This document shows positions 8,370-16,376 of a DNA stretch of 35,609 bases, piece by piece; the stretch's first letter is position 1; the number at the start of each line of letters is the position of its first letter. The translations under genes and the position numbers were made by a program. The notes beneath the pieces are model-generated. The model made no database searches, was not told the DNA's origin, and saw only the letters and a program-made list of their open reading frames with translations. The stretch comes from Chitinophagales bacterium (GTDB lineage Bacteria > Bacteroidota > Bacteroidia > Chitinophagales > BACL12), in the NCBI GenBank assembly GCA_019694895.1, contig JAIBBA010000017.1, positions 1 to 35,609 of the forward strand. The letters run 5' to 3'.

Positions 8370-9980
8370 ATGGAATCAGGAATCAAGAATCCCGCAGCTT
8401 CCCTGGCGGCTATAGGCTTGAATCACACCGGTCACGCCTTCTGGAATCTCAGCCCTGCCGAACTGGTGGAGCATACCCTTCAACGTGGCATGGGTGTAAT
8501 GGCCGATAGTGGCGCACTCGTAGTTGATACAGGCAAGTTCCGCGGAAGAGCGCCAAAAGACAAATTCACCGTAAAGGATGAGAAAACTACCAATACGGTT
8601 GACTGGAACAACTTCAACATCCCAACCGATAATGCCACTTTCGATAAGCTGTATGCCAAGGTACTGGCTTATTTGAGCGATAAAGACATTTGGGTGCGCG
8701 ACAATTACGCTTGCGCCGACCCTAAATACCGCATCAATATCCGTGTGATCAATGAGTACCCTTGGGGAAATATGTTCTGCGATAACATGTTTATGCGCCC
8801 AACAGCAGAAGAGATCAAAACCATGAACCCCGACTGGCTCATCATCAATGCCCCGGGCTTCCAGGCAGATCCGGCTGTGGATAATACCCGCGATAAGAAC
8901 TTCGCCATGATCGATTTCACCAAACGCATCATCCTGATTGGTGGAACAGGCTATACCGGCGAGATGAAAAAAGGTATTTTCACCGTCCTTAACTACTGGC
9001 TGCCACAGGAAAAAGGCGTATTGAGCATGCATTGCTCTGCTAACGTCGGAAAAGAAGGCGATGTAGCTGTGTTCTTCGGTTTATCAGGAACCGGAAAAAC
9101 AACACTCAGCGCTGACCCTGATCGCCGCCTGATTGGTGATGATGAACATGGCTGGACTGAAGAAGGCGTATTTAATTTCGAAGGCGGTTGCTATGCTAAA
9201 TGTGTTAACCTGACGCGCGAGAATGAACCTCAGATATTCAATGCAATCAAATTCGGTGCTATACTCGAGAATGTCGAATTCATTCCCGGAACACGTACTG
9301 TAGATTTTACCAATATTACCAAAACGGAAAATACTCGCGTAAGCTACCCTATCCACTTCATCGATAATATCATGGTGCCAAGTAAAGGCGGCTTACCAAA
9401 AAATATCTTCTTCCTCACCTGCGATGCCTTTGGAGTGTTGCCTCCGATCAGCAAACTGACACCGGGACAGGCCATGTATCAATTCCTGTCGGGCTACACT
9501 GCAAAAGTAGCCGGGACAGAAGCGGGAGTAACAGAACCACAGCTTACTTTCAGCACATGTTTCGGAGCGCCTTTTTTACCATTGCACCCAACTAAATATG
9601 CTGAACTGCTCGGTGAAAAAATGCGCAAACACAATGTCAATATCTGGTTGATCAATACCGGATGGACAGGCGGCGCATATGGCACCGGTAAACGTATGAA
9701 ATTATCCTATACACGTGCCATGATCACTGCCGCACTGAATGGCGAACTGGACAGCGTTTCTTATGCAACACACGATGTTTTCGGATTGCATTTCCCAACC
9801 ACCTGTCCAAACGTACCTACGGAAGTTCTCGATCCGCGCAATACCTGGAGCGATAAGCAAGCTTATGATGCAAAAGCAAATAATCTCGCCGCTCAATTCG
9901 TGAAGAATTTTGAAAAGTATGCCGATAAAGCAAATGCTGAAATTATGGCAGCCGCTCCGAAAGCCGGTGTGTCTGCCTAA
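8370..9980 (+). CDS. pckA: phosphoenolpyruvate carboxykinase (ATP)
   Basis: This enzyme converts oxaloacetate and ATP to phosphoenolpyruvate, ADP and CO2, the entry step of gluconeogenesis; cytoplasmic, monomeric in the ATP-type family. The 536-residue length is normal. Visible hallmarks are [10 protein letters not shown] (58-67), the P-loop [14 protein letters not shown] (237-250), GDDEHGW with the metal-binding Asp, [17 protein letters not shown], and [11 protein letters not shown] near the C-terminus. Single-gene unit with its own -7 box and a strong terminator. The first residues before [11 protein letters not shown] are poorly conserved in the family; ATG 8370 is the only sensible start. 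Confidence 0.98.
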   Translation: MESGIKNPAASLAAIGLNHTGHAFWNLSPAELVEHTLQRGMGVMADSGALVVDTGKFRGRAPKDKFTVKDEKTTNTVDWNNFNIPTDNATFDKLYAKVLAYLSDKDIWVRDNYACADPKYRINIRVINEYPWGNMFCDNMFMRPTAEEIKTMNPDWLIINAPGFQADPAVDNTRDKNFAMIDFTKRIILIGGTGYTGEMKKGIFTVLNYWLPQEKGVLSMHCSANVGKEGDVAVFFGLSGTGKTTLSADPDRRLIGDDEHGWTEEGVFNFEGGCYAKCVNLTRENEPQIFNAIKFGAILENVEFIPGTRTVDFTNITKTENTRVSYPIHFIDNIMVPSKGGLPKNIFFLTCDAFGVLPPISKLTPGQAMYQFLSGYTAKVAGTEAGVTEPQLTFSTCFGAPFLPLHPTKYAELLGEKMRKHNVNIWLINTGWTGGAYGTGKRMKLSYTRAMITAALNGELDSVSYATHDVFGLHFPTTCPNVPTEVLDPRNTWSDKQAYDAKANNLAAQFVKNFEKYADKANAEIMAAAPKAGVSA

Positions 9981-9998
9981 TATGATATATTCAATACT

Positions 9999-10032
9999 AA
10001 ACCCCTGATGTAAATCGGGGGTTTTCTTTTTT
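9999..10032 (+). terminator. pckA terminator
   Basis: An 11-bp stem, AAACCCCTGAT (9999-10009) with ATCGGGGGTTT (10014-10024), one T-G wobble, loop GTAA, followed by TCTTTTTT. It begins 19 bases after the pckA stop and isolates pckA from the GldK-like genes downstream. Confidence 0.9.
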
Positions 10033-10075
10033 ATACGACTTAGCTATGCGAAAACGTTATATAAAAAAACTTGTG

Positions 10076-10888
10076 ATGAAATACTTGACCTCTACGCTAC
10101 TCATTCTCTGCCTCATTACATTAACCACTTCCTTTTCCCCACAAAAGCAGGCAAAGGTGATGAAAAAACAGGGCTTCGTTTTCGTACCTTCAGGTGCCAC
10201 AACTGTTGATGGTATAAATCTGACCATAAACGGATTTTACATGCAGGCAGGAGAAGTTACCAATAAAGAATACCGTACCTTTCTTGAAGACCTGAAGGCT
10301 AAAGGAAAGACTGCTGAATATGAAGTCGCCAACGTTCAATCAGAAAAATGGATATTGCCCTATTCTTCATTAGAAGAAATGAAAGAGCACTATTTTACAC
10401 ATCCTGCTTTTGACAATTATCCGGTAGTAAATATTTCCCAACAAGCAGCAAGATTGTATTGCACCTGGCTGGAAGAACAATTAAAAGCCAATGGCGTAGG
10501 TGCTAAAGTGCGCTTGCCCGAAAAAGCAGAATGGGTATACGCTGCTCATGGTGGTATTCAAGGTAGTATTTACCCATGGGAAGGAAATGAATTGCGTAAT
10601 AAAAAAGGTATTTATCTGGCAAATTATAAAACCTCTTCATTGTCGGAAGACGGCGCTTACATGACAGCCATTTCAAAATCCTATTTCCCAAACGGATTCG
10701 ATCTTTATAACATGAGTGGCAACGTTAGTGAATGGATAAGCACAGACGGAGAAACCAAAGGCGGCAACTGGTGGAGCGAACCCGAATATTTGCGCATAGA
10801 CGCCGCCCAGGAGTTCCCGTATTCAACTGAAGCTTCACCATTCATAGGCTTCCGCACAGTAGTTACTGTTACAAGCTTGGTGAAGTAA
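10076..10888 (+). CDS. SUMF1/GldK-like secreted protein, copy 1
   Basis: A 270-residue exported protein of the formylglycine-generating-enzyme-like (SUMF1) fold, which also occurs in the T9SS/gliding proteins GldJ and GldK. After a signal peptide (residues 1-20) come MQAGEVTNKEY (56-66), YPVVNIS (115-121), RLPEKAEWVYAAHGG (146-160), FDLYNMSGNVSEW (208-220) and IGFRTV (257-262), the ordered signature of the fold. The C-terminal cysteine pair used by real formylglycine-generating enzymes is absent, so an oxidase role is unlikely; a structural or binding role, as in GldK, is inferred. No lipobox cysteine. I prefer ATG 10076 to ATG 10046 because it gives a clean signal peptide and aligns with the start of the neighbouring paralogue. 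A hairpin separates it from that paralogue. Confidence 0.8.
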   Translation: MKYLTSTLLILCLITLTTSFSPQKQAKVMKKQGFVFVPSGATTVDGINLTINGFYMQAGEVTNKEYRTFLEDLKAKGKTAEYEVANVQSEKWILPYSSLEEMKEHYFTHPAFDNYPVVNISQQAARLYCTWLEEQLKANGVGAKVRLPEKAEWVYAAHGGIQGSIYPWEGNELRNKKGIYLANYKTSSLSEDGAYMTAISKSYFPNGFDLYNMSGNVSEWISTDGETKGGNWWSEPEYLRIDAAQEFPYSTEASPFIGFRTVVTVTSLVK

Positions 10889-10918
10889 TAGCTGCAATCA
10901 AGGAATCTAATTGACTCG

Positions 10919-10955
10919 AACGCACATACCCCGTTGTATGTGCGTTCATATTTTA
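10919..10955 (+). terminator. terminator or attenuator between the GldK-like paralogues
   Basis: A perfect 11-bp stem, AACGCACATAC (10919-10929) with GTATGTGCGTT (10936-10946), loop CCCGTT, followed by CATATTTTATAG. It ends only 26 bases before the next start codon, and the T-tract is interrupted, so it could let some transcripts through and set a lower level for the genes after it. Confidence 0.7.
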
Positions 10956-10972
10956 TAGTATATTTATACCCT

Positions 10973-11776
10973 ATGCCGAAAATTGCATGGATATCAGCAT
11001 TATGTGTTGTGGCTGTTTTGGCTACAGGATTCACACCTCCTCATCATGGTAAGACAGGCCGCTTTTTGAAACGTCACGGATTTATGTACATACCCGGTCA
11101 GGCAGATGGCATGAACCATGATTTTTACATGCAGGCATATGAAATCAGCAATGAAAATTATCGCTATTTCCTCAATGACTTGCAAATAAAAGGTCGTTAC
11201 GATGAATTGCGTATTGCCGGAGTTGATACTGCACAGTGGGATGCTATTTTTGGCGATAGCAGTGCCTACTCAAAATTCTATTTTCAGCACGAAGCCTATG
11301 ATCATTATCCTGTTGTAAATATTTCTTACGAAGGTGCGGTGATGTATTGCAAATGGCTCACAGAAGCATATTCGCTGCGCGGATTTAATATTGAAGTGCG
11401 ATTACCTGATAGTACAGAATGGAAAATAGCAGCGCGTGGTGGCGAGGCTGATAATACTTATGGCTGGGGGAAGGATAGTTACATCAGCAAACAAGGATAT
11501 TATCGTTGCAATGCTAAAAAAGGTGATACATGCAGCCTCACATTAACTCCTGTGATGGCGTATACCACTAATCGATACGGACTTTACAACATGAGTGGGA
11601 ATACAACTGAAATGCTGCTCGAAAAAGGAAAGCACAAAGGTGGAGGTTGGAATAGCCCTGAACCAAATATTCGCATAGATGGCCCTGATGATTATGCAGG
11701 AATTTCCGGGCCATCACCATTCATCGGCTTTAGACCGATAGCAATCATTCACGACGAAAAAACCACAGCCAAATGA
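10973..11776 (+). CDS. SUMF1/GldK-like secreted protein, copy 2
   Basis: A 267-residue paralogue of the gene before it, with the same order of signature segments: signal peptide (1-20, ending ATGF), GFMYIPG, MQAYEISNENY (53-63), YPVVNIS (112-118), VRLPDSTEWKIAARGG (142-157), YGLYNMSGNTTEM (202-214) and FIGFRPI (250-256). Again the catalytic cysteines of formylglycine-generating enzymes are missing from the C-terminal third; GGGW replaces that site. The two copies are clearly diverged, so the duplication is old. ATG 10973 is used; an in-frame TTG at 10934 lies inside the hairpin. Its stop overlaps the ATG of the next gene by 4 bases (ATGA), which ties it to the T9SS-type genes downstream. Confidence 0.8.
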   Translation: MPKIAWISALCVVAVLATGFTPPHHGKTGRFLKRHGFMYIPGQADGMNHDFYMQAYEISNENYRYFLNDLQIKGRYDELRIAGVDTAQWDAIFGDSSAYSKFYFQHEAYDHYPVVNISYEGAVMYCKWLTEAYSLRGFNIEVRLPDSTEWKIAARGGEADNTYGWGKDSYISKQGYYRCNAKKGDTCSLTLTPVMAYTTNRYGLYNMSGNTTEMLLEKGKHKGGGWNSPEPNIRIDGPDDYAGISGPSPFIGFRPIAIIHDEKTTAK

Positions 11777-12126
11777 AATTGAACGGTTTGTTTTTGGTGT
11801 CGATATTATGCGTTGTAACAAATACCGTTATTGCCCAAACCGCATGCGCAGATCCTGTTATTCCTGATGTCATCACTCCAAATGGCGATGGCATCAATGA
11901 TAAGTGGGAAATCAGTTGTTTAGCATATTTCCCTGATAACCATCTCACTGTTTATAATCGATATGGAAAAATCGTATACGAAGCCGATGGTTATGATAAT
12001 AACTGGGATGCATCTTGGAACATTGATAAAGGGCCTTTACCCGATGGCACTTACATTTATTTGTTCGTGGTGAACCAAACGGATAATAAAAAAACATATA
12101 CCGGATCACTAACTGTGGCAAGATGA
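11773..12126 (+). CDS. stand-alone T9SS type B (CHU_C) sorting-domain protein
   Basis: A 117-residue protein: signal peptide of about 21 residues (ending VIA), a short linker with one cysteine (TACADP), then a complete gliding-motility-associated C-terminal domain, with VITPNGDGINDKWEI, LTVYNRYGKIVYE, NNWDASW, PLPDGTYIYLF and the final strand TGSLTVAR. In other proteins this domain is the last 80-100 residues of a large secreted adhesin or enzyme and directs passage through the type IX secretion system. Here there is no passenger at all. The gene overlaps both neighbours by 4 bases (ATGA), so it is translated together with a GldK-like and a PorP/SprF protein. It could be a degraded cargo gene, but intact frame, start and overlaps speak for a functional small protein. 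Confidence 0.85.
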   Translation: MKLNGLFLVSILCVVTNTVIAQTACADPVIPDVITPNGDGINDKWEISCLAYFPDNHLTVYNRYGKIVYEADGYDNNWDASWNIDKGPLPDGTYIYLFVVNQTDNKKTYTGSLTVAR

Positions 12127-12986
12127 AGCGAATATTTACATTGAGCATATGCACAATAATAAGCGCTTTTTTACATGGGCAATTGCCTGTGTTTTCCGAA
12201 CATGCCATCACCCCATCTTCAATAAATCCTGCACTCACCGCTTATCATTCAGATGCATTAATACACGCTCATTATTACAATACCTTCAGCGGTGCAATCG
12301 ACAATGCAACTACAGCAAATATTATTGGAGAATATTCCTTTGATAAAAACAAAGCAGGCATTCAACTCATGCACGATAATTTCGGCGTCGATATTCAAAA
12401 TATTGTTTCACTAAATTATGCCCGGCATTTTAAAGTTGCCAATGGTACAATAAGCGGTGGAGTATCCTTCACCGGAAAAAACATCGCGCGTGAACTCAGC
12501 AAAACACATCCTGCAAGCAGTGGCGACCCTACCCTTCAGGCTGATATCAGTAAAACGCTATTTAACATCGGAGCAGGTGTTGCCTACATCACCAATGATG
12601 CTTTTATTGCCATCGGCACTCCCAGTTTCATGCAGGAAAATATTGCCGAACATGACAACAATACCGATGCTTCTTCGGAAATTCCATTGTTCATAAATGG
12701 CGCTTATCGCATTCCCCTGAACGATACGTGGAATATCACACCAGCAGTATTCACCGCATTGGAAAATGGCCAACCGCTAATCCTTGATCTGCAAGCGGCC
12801 ATCACCTGGCATGAGCATTTGAAGGCCACTATCGGATATGGCAATGATCACAGTTGGCTTGCAGGTATACATGCAAGATTCAATGATCGGTATACCCTTG
12901 GTTATATTTACGACATGCATCTCCCATTGGGTGTGGCATCGCACGAAGTGATGCTTGGTTTTGATTTGAACAGCTCTATTTTCTGA
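12123..12986 (+). CDS. PorP/SprF-family T9SS membrane protein
   Basis: A 287-residue predicted outer-membrane barrel. After a signal peptide (to about residue 19, FLHG) it shows the family opening QLPVFSEHAITPSSINPALTAY, comparable to the usual PQFSQYMFNPLxxNPAYAG, then alternating strands such as GVSFTGKNIAR and TLFNIGAGVAYI, and ends in Phe (LNSSIF). Members partner with type B sorting-domain substrates; in Flavobacterium SprF is needed for SprB to reach the surface. Its start overlaps the stop of the stand-alone type B domain gene, which makes that protein the obvious partner. It is followed 6 bases later by rsmE. Confidence 0.85.
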   Translation: MKRIFTLSICTIISAFLHGQLPVFSEHAITPSSINPALTAYHSDALIHAHYYNTFSGAIDNATTANIIGEYSFDKNKAGIQLMHDNFGVDIQNIVSLNYARHFKVANGTISGGVSFTGKNIARELSKTHPASSGDPTLQADISKTLFNIGAGVAYITNDAFIAIGTPSFMQENIAEHDNNTDASSEIPLFINGAYRIPLNDTWNITPAVFTALENGQPLILDLQAAITWHEHLKATIGYGNDHSWLAGIHARFNDRYTLGYIYDMHLPLGVASHEVMLGFDLNSSIF

Positions 12987-12992
12987 TTGCTT

Positions 12993-13703
12993 ATGCATTG
13001 TGCTTATTTACCTGATTATTTCACAGGCGATACTGCCGAACTACCTGATGTAGAAATACATCATTTATTGCATGTATTGCGTGCCGATATCGGAACAAAA
13101 ATTCGTTTCAGCAATGGCAAGGGCTTAACGGGAAATGCTGATATCACCCTGTTGAATAAAAAACAAGGACATATCCACATCACTGATGCAACCCATCATC
13201 AGCGTTTATCGCCTTCCCTGCATATTGGGGTAGCATTATTGCATAATAGCGACCGCATGGCATTCTTGATGGAAAAGCTTACCGAGTTAGGGGTCGACAG
13301 GATAACACCATTACTGACCTCAAACACGGAGCGCAGGCACTTTAAACGCGACAAAGAGCTTTCGCATATGGTGGCAGCGCTTAAACAGTCGGCACAGCCT
13401 TTTCTCCCTCAACTTGACGATGTGGTTCAATTTTTGCAGTGGTTACCTCAGGTCAGCAAAACCGCCGATCGAAGGATAGCGCATTGCCGCAAAACAGGGA
13501 TGATTCCATTGGCAAAAACCTGTTCAGAAAATGCGATATGCATTGCCATCGGCCCGGAAGGCGACTTTTCGGAGGCAGAAGTAGCTGCAGCCATTGACCA
13601 TGGCTTTATCGAAGTAAGTCTCGGAAACGAGGTGCTTCGCGCAGAAACTGCTGCTATGAGTGCTGTGATGACCATAAAAACCTGGAGAACCCTGCATGCC
13701 TAA
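12993..13703 (+). CDS. rsmE: 16S rRNA (uracil1498-N3)-methyltransferase RsmE
   Basis: RsmE methylates N3 of U1498 in 16S rRNA. The 236-residue product has the N-terminal PUA-like region (EIHHLLHVLRADIGTKIRFSNGKG) and a SPOUT/trefoil-knot C-terminal domain with KLTELGVDRITPL, CIAIGPEGDFSEAEV and SLGNEVLRAETA, the strongest family signatures. ATG 12993 replaces an in-frame TTG at 12987. It lies 6 bases after the PorP/SprF stop and its end overlaps the next gene by 8 bases, so a housekeeping gene is embedded in the T9SS-type operon. Confidence 0.95.
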   Translation: MHCAYLPDYFTGDTAELPDVEIHHLLHVLRADIGTKIRFSNGKGLTGNADITLLNKKQGHIHITDATHHQRLSPSLHIGVALLHNSDRMAFLMEKLTELGVDRITPLLTSNTERRHFKRDKELSHMVAALKQSAQPFLPQLDDVVQFLQWLPQVSKTADRRIAHCRKTGMIPLAKTCSENAICIAIGPEGDFSEAEVAAAIDHGFIEVSLGNEVLRAETAAMSAVMTIKTWRTLHA

Positions 13704-14382
13704 ACGCATATTATTTATACTGCTATTCACCGTAACCCTTGGTTATGCATTTTCACCTGCCCCGGCGACTGCACCAACCTATTCTATTGCATTATTAAAG
13801 TACAACGGAGGGGGCGATTGGTATGCAAACCCTACTTCGCTACCCAACCTTGCTGAATTTTGCAACAAAAATTTAAATCTGAATATCGCCACCGATATAC
13901 CGACTGTGGAAGTTGGCAGTCCTGAACTGTTCAATTATCCGTTTGTGCATATGACAGGCCATGGTAACGTGGTATTTTCTGCTGCGGAAGCTGAAAATTT
14001 GCGTACCTACCTGATTGGAGGCGGATTTCTGCATATTGACGACAATTATGGTATGGATCCTTATGTGCGACCTGCCATGCAGAAGGTATTTCCGGAGCTT
14101 TCCTTTGTGGAATTACCTTTCAGCCACGCCATCTTCCATCAACATTATGAGTTCCGTACGGGACTGCCAAAAATACACGAACACGACAACAAACCACCTC
14201 AGGCCTTTGCTTTATTCTGGGAAGGACGGATGGTATGCCTCTACACCTACGAATGCGATCTTGGCGACGGCTGGGAAGATCGCGATGTGCACAAAGACCC
14301 CGAAGAAACACGCCAGAAAGCACTGCAAATGGGTGCCAACATCCTGCAGTTCGTTTTTATGGAAAATACGCCGAATGGATAG
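13696..14382 (+). CDS. DUF4159 domain secreted protein
   Basis: A 228-residue protein with a signal peptide (MPKRILFILLFTVTLGYAFS). The mature part is one DUF4159 domain: YSIALLKYNGGGDWYANP, LFNYPFVHMTGHGNVVFS, LRTYLIGGGFLHIDDNYG, then FPELSFVELPFSHAIFH and GWEDRDV. The domain has a ThuA/glutamine-amidotransferase-like alpha/beta fold; the biochemical role is not known. It overlaps rsmE by 8 bases and is the last gene of this run of coupled genes; no clear hairpin follows its stop. Confidence 0.85.
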   Translation: MPKRILFILLFTVTLGYAFSPAPATAPTYSIALLKYNGGGDWYANPTSLPNLAEFCNKNLNLNIATDIPTVEVGSPELFNYPFVHMTGHGNVVFSAAEAENLRTYLIGGGFLHIDDNYGMDPYVRPAMQKVFPELSFVELPFSHAIFHQHYEFRTGLPKIHEHDNKPPQAFALFWEGRMVCLYTYECDLGDGWEDRDVHKDPEETRQKALQMGANILQFVFMENTPNG

Positions 14383-14418
14383 TTTGATTTTTAGGGTGTC
14401 TAAACAAATTTTATTTCC

Positions 14419-14426
14419 TACTTTCG
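14419..14426 (+). promoter_or_regulatory. weak -7-like box upstream of the response regulators
   Basis: TACTTTCG differs from TAnnTTTG at one base. It is followed by an unusual run, GGGGGTGGGGG (14432-14442), before the start of the first response regulator at 14474. Confidence 0.3.
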
Positions 14427-14473
14427 TAATCGGGGGTGGGGGAATTTTATAATTCAGAGGTAATTCCGTGACA

Positions 14474-14926
14474 ATGAGGTCCCACAATGAAGACGTGATG
14501 CAGATCCTCCTGGTGGAGGATAACCCCGGTGATATCCGCCTGACACAGGAGGCTATGAAAGAAGGACCTTTCAAGAGCGAACTCCATGTGGTAAAGGATG
14601 GCGTTGAAGCAATTGAATTTTTAAGACATAAAGGGAAATACAGCCTAAGCCCTGTTCCCGATATTATTCTCCTCGACCTCAATCTCCCACGAAAAGACGG
14701 ACGCGAAGTACTGGCAGAAATTAAAAATGATGAAGTATTAAAACTCATCCCTGTAATCATTCTGACAACCTCAGATGCTGAACAAGACATCTATAAGAGT
14801 TATAAACTGAATGCCAACTGTTTTATCACAAAACCCGTAGATCTGGATCAGTTCATATATATCATCAGACAAATTGAAACCTTCTGGTTTACAGTTGCAA
14901 AATTACCCGGACGTCGATCTGCATAG
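14474..14926 (+). CDS. single-domain response regulator (Rcp1-like)
   Basis: A 150-residue receiver domain with nothing else attached. Numbered from ATG 14474: ILLVEDNPGD gives the acidic pair Glu15-Asp16, Asp68 in DIILLDLNLP is the phosphorylation site, VIILTTSDAE carries the switch Thr, and FITKPVD the conserved Lys. The insertion around RHKGKYSLSPVPD and the extended C-terminal IETFWFTVAKLP are typical of the Rcp1-like regulators that work with phytochrome- or PAS-type histidine kinases. No kinase is in the window. GTG 14468 and ATG 14498 are other possible starts. The next regulator starts 9 bases after the stop. Confidence 0.9.
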   Translation: MRSHNEDVMQILLVEDNPGDIRLTQEAMKEGPFKSELHVVKDGVEAIEFLRHKGKYSLSPVPDIILLDLNLPRKDGREVLAEIKNDEVLKLIPVIILTTSDAEQDIYKSYKLNANCFITKPVDLDQFIYIIRQIETFWFTVAKLPGRRSA

Positions 14927-14935
14927 TTCAAACAC

Positions 14936-15862
14936 ATGGAAAACCGAAAGCAAACTACTATCCTCCTCATCGAAGACAATCCGGCTGATGCCCGTTTGGT
15001 AGAGATCTATCTGAACGAATCAGCCATGATTCAACCACAAATTTCGCGCGTTTCCGAATTGGGAAAAGGCATGCTCATGCTCGAAGAACGCGATTTTGAT
15101 ATCGTTCTGCTCGACCTTACATTACCCGACAGCAGCGGCTTTGAAACAGTAAAAACTATTTTGAGAGAATTCCCCGGACAAACTGTTATCGTTATGACCG
15201 GTTTGGAAGATGACACAGTTGCCATTAATTCAGTGAAGGCCGGTGCACAAGATTTTATTGTGAAGGGACAATTTGATAGCAACCTGCTCGGAAGAACCAT
15301 CACTTATGCCATTGAACGCCATCGCCTGCAAATAAAACTGGAAGATTATGCCAAGGCGATTAAATTAAACGAACAACGCCTGACAGAAGCACAGAAACTC
15401 GCGCAAATGGGTAACTGGGAACTTGACGTGGTGAATAATCAAATGTATTGGAGCGACGAAGTGTATCGCATACTTGGATATAAACAAGGTCAGCTAGAAC
15501 CTACCCTTGCCGATTATCTGAAACCTATTGCAGATGATGATGTTGAAGAAGTAAAGGCGATACTCAATCGCACACTTGAAAAGGGTCAACCCTTTCATGC
15601 AGAATATAAAGTGAAAGGACCCGGTAACAGTACAAAAAAAGTATCCATTCAAGGTTTGGTACAAAAAAGTAAAATCAATGGCGGACTTTGCCTGGCAGGA
15701 ACAATCCAGGATATCACGAACCTATCGCTTGCTAAATCAGAGGGTATTGATAAGCAGGCACTGATGTCTGTATTAAAAAATGCTATTGCCGAAGCTGATA
15801 ATTCAGGCGCATCTGCTTCATTGAAAAAATTACTTGAATCAGGTTTGAACATGATCAAGTAA
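14936..15862 (+). CDS. response regulator with PAS domain
   Basis: A 308-residue cytoplasmic protein. The receiver domain (1-130) has ILLIEDNPAD, phospho-acceptor Asp60 in DIVLLDLTLP, VIVMTGLED and DFIVKGQFD. A linking helix (about 131-165) leads into a PAS domain of the PAS_3 type (about 160-262): QMGNWELDVVNNQMYWSDEVYRILGY, then FHAEYKVKGPG and CLAGTIQDIT. After it comes only a short helical tail (about 270-308); no kinase, cyclase or DNA-binding domain is present. It probably acts as an adaptor between phosphotransfer and a partner protein. It directly follows the single-domain regulator (9 bases), so both likely belong to one pathway. Confidence 0.88.
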   Translation: MENRKQTTILLIEDNPADARLVEIYLNESAMIQPQISRVSELGKGMLMLEERDFDIVLLDLTLPDSSGFETVKTILREFPGQTVIVMTGLEDDTVAINSVKAGAQDFIVKGQFDSNLLGRTITYAIERHRLQIKLEDYAKAIKLNEQRLTEAQKLAQMGNWELDVVNNQMYWSDEVYRILGYKQGQLEPTLADYLKPIADDDVEEVKAILNRTLEKGQPFHAEYKVKGPGNSTKKVSIQGLVQKSKINGGLCLAGTIQDITNLSLAKSEGIDKQALMSVLKNAIAEADNSGASASLKKLLESGLNMIK

Positions 15863-15908
15863 TTGTTGTTTTGTAGGTGACGGATATAAAACAATTCGCA
15901 CAAACCCA

Positions 15909-16370
15909 ATGTGGCGATTTCTCACATTTCTTGCTATTAATTTCGGTGCTCTGGGTATCGGAAGTTTGTTGATGGGAAGTATCCCCAACAATACATGGTA
16001 TAATGACCTCAACAAAGCCCCTTGGACGCCACCGGGATGGGTGTTTGGCGCTGCATGGTTTACCATTATGCTTTGCTTCAGTATTTTCCTTTATATCGTA
16101 TCCGGAAAATATAGCGCTGCGGTATTGCGACCACTATATCTGTTGTTTGCAATTCAATTTGTATTGAATGTGATGTGGAACCCGATATTCTTCCGCTGGC
16201 ATATGGTGATGCCGGGATTGGTGGTGATTTTATCGCTCACCATAATTGTTGCGCTCATTATTCGTTGGGGATTCACTAATCATTCGCAGGCAACCTGGTT
16301 GGTATTGCCATATCTTATCTGGCTTTGTATTGCCACATCGTTGAATGCTTATGTATTACTGAAAAATTGA
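15909..16370 (+). CDS. tspO: TspO/MBR-family membrane protein
   Basis: A 153-residue five-helix membrane protein. Trp-rich loops mark the family: NTWYNDLNKAPWTPPGWVFGAAWFTIM, VMWNPIFF, and WLVLPYLIWLCIATSLN. TspO proteins bind tetrapyrroles and are linked to stress and photooxidative responses; the role here is not evident. It follows the PAS regulator by 46 bases on the same strand and converges with the cupin gene, the stops being 6 bases apart with no room for a separate terminator. Confidence 0.92.
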   Translation: MWRFLTFLAINFGALGIGSLLMGSIPNNTWYNDLNKAPWTPPGWVFGAAWFTIMLCFSIFLYIVSGKYSAAVLRPLYLLFAIQFVLNVMWNPIFFRWHMVMPGLVVILSLTIIVALIIRWGFTNHSQATWLVLPYLIWLCIATSLNAYVLLKN

Positions 16371-16376
16371 TGTGTA

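Noticed and set aside
8376..9032. 218-codon minus-strand ORF inside pckA
   Set aside because: It is antisense to conserved pckA motifs and shows no domain of its own.
14432..14442. GGGGGTGGGGG as a quadruplex-forming element
   Set aside because: Only two G-runs are present close together, short of the four needed for a single-strand quadruplex.
14212..14790. 192-codon minus-strand ORF across the DUF4159 and response-regulator genes
   Set aside because: Ser/Arg-rich shadow translation of two well-supported plus-strand genes.
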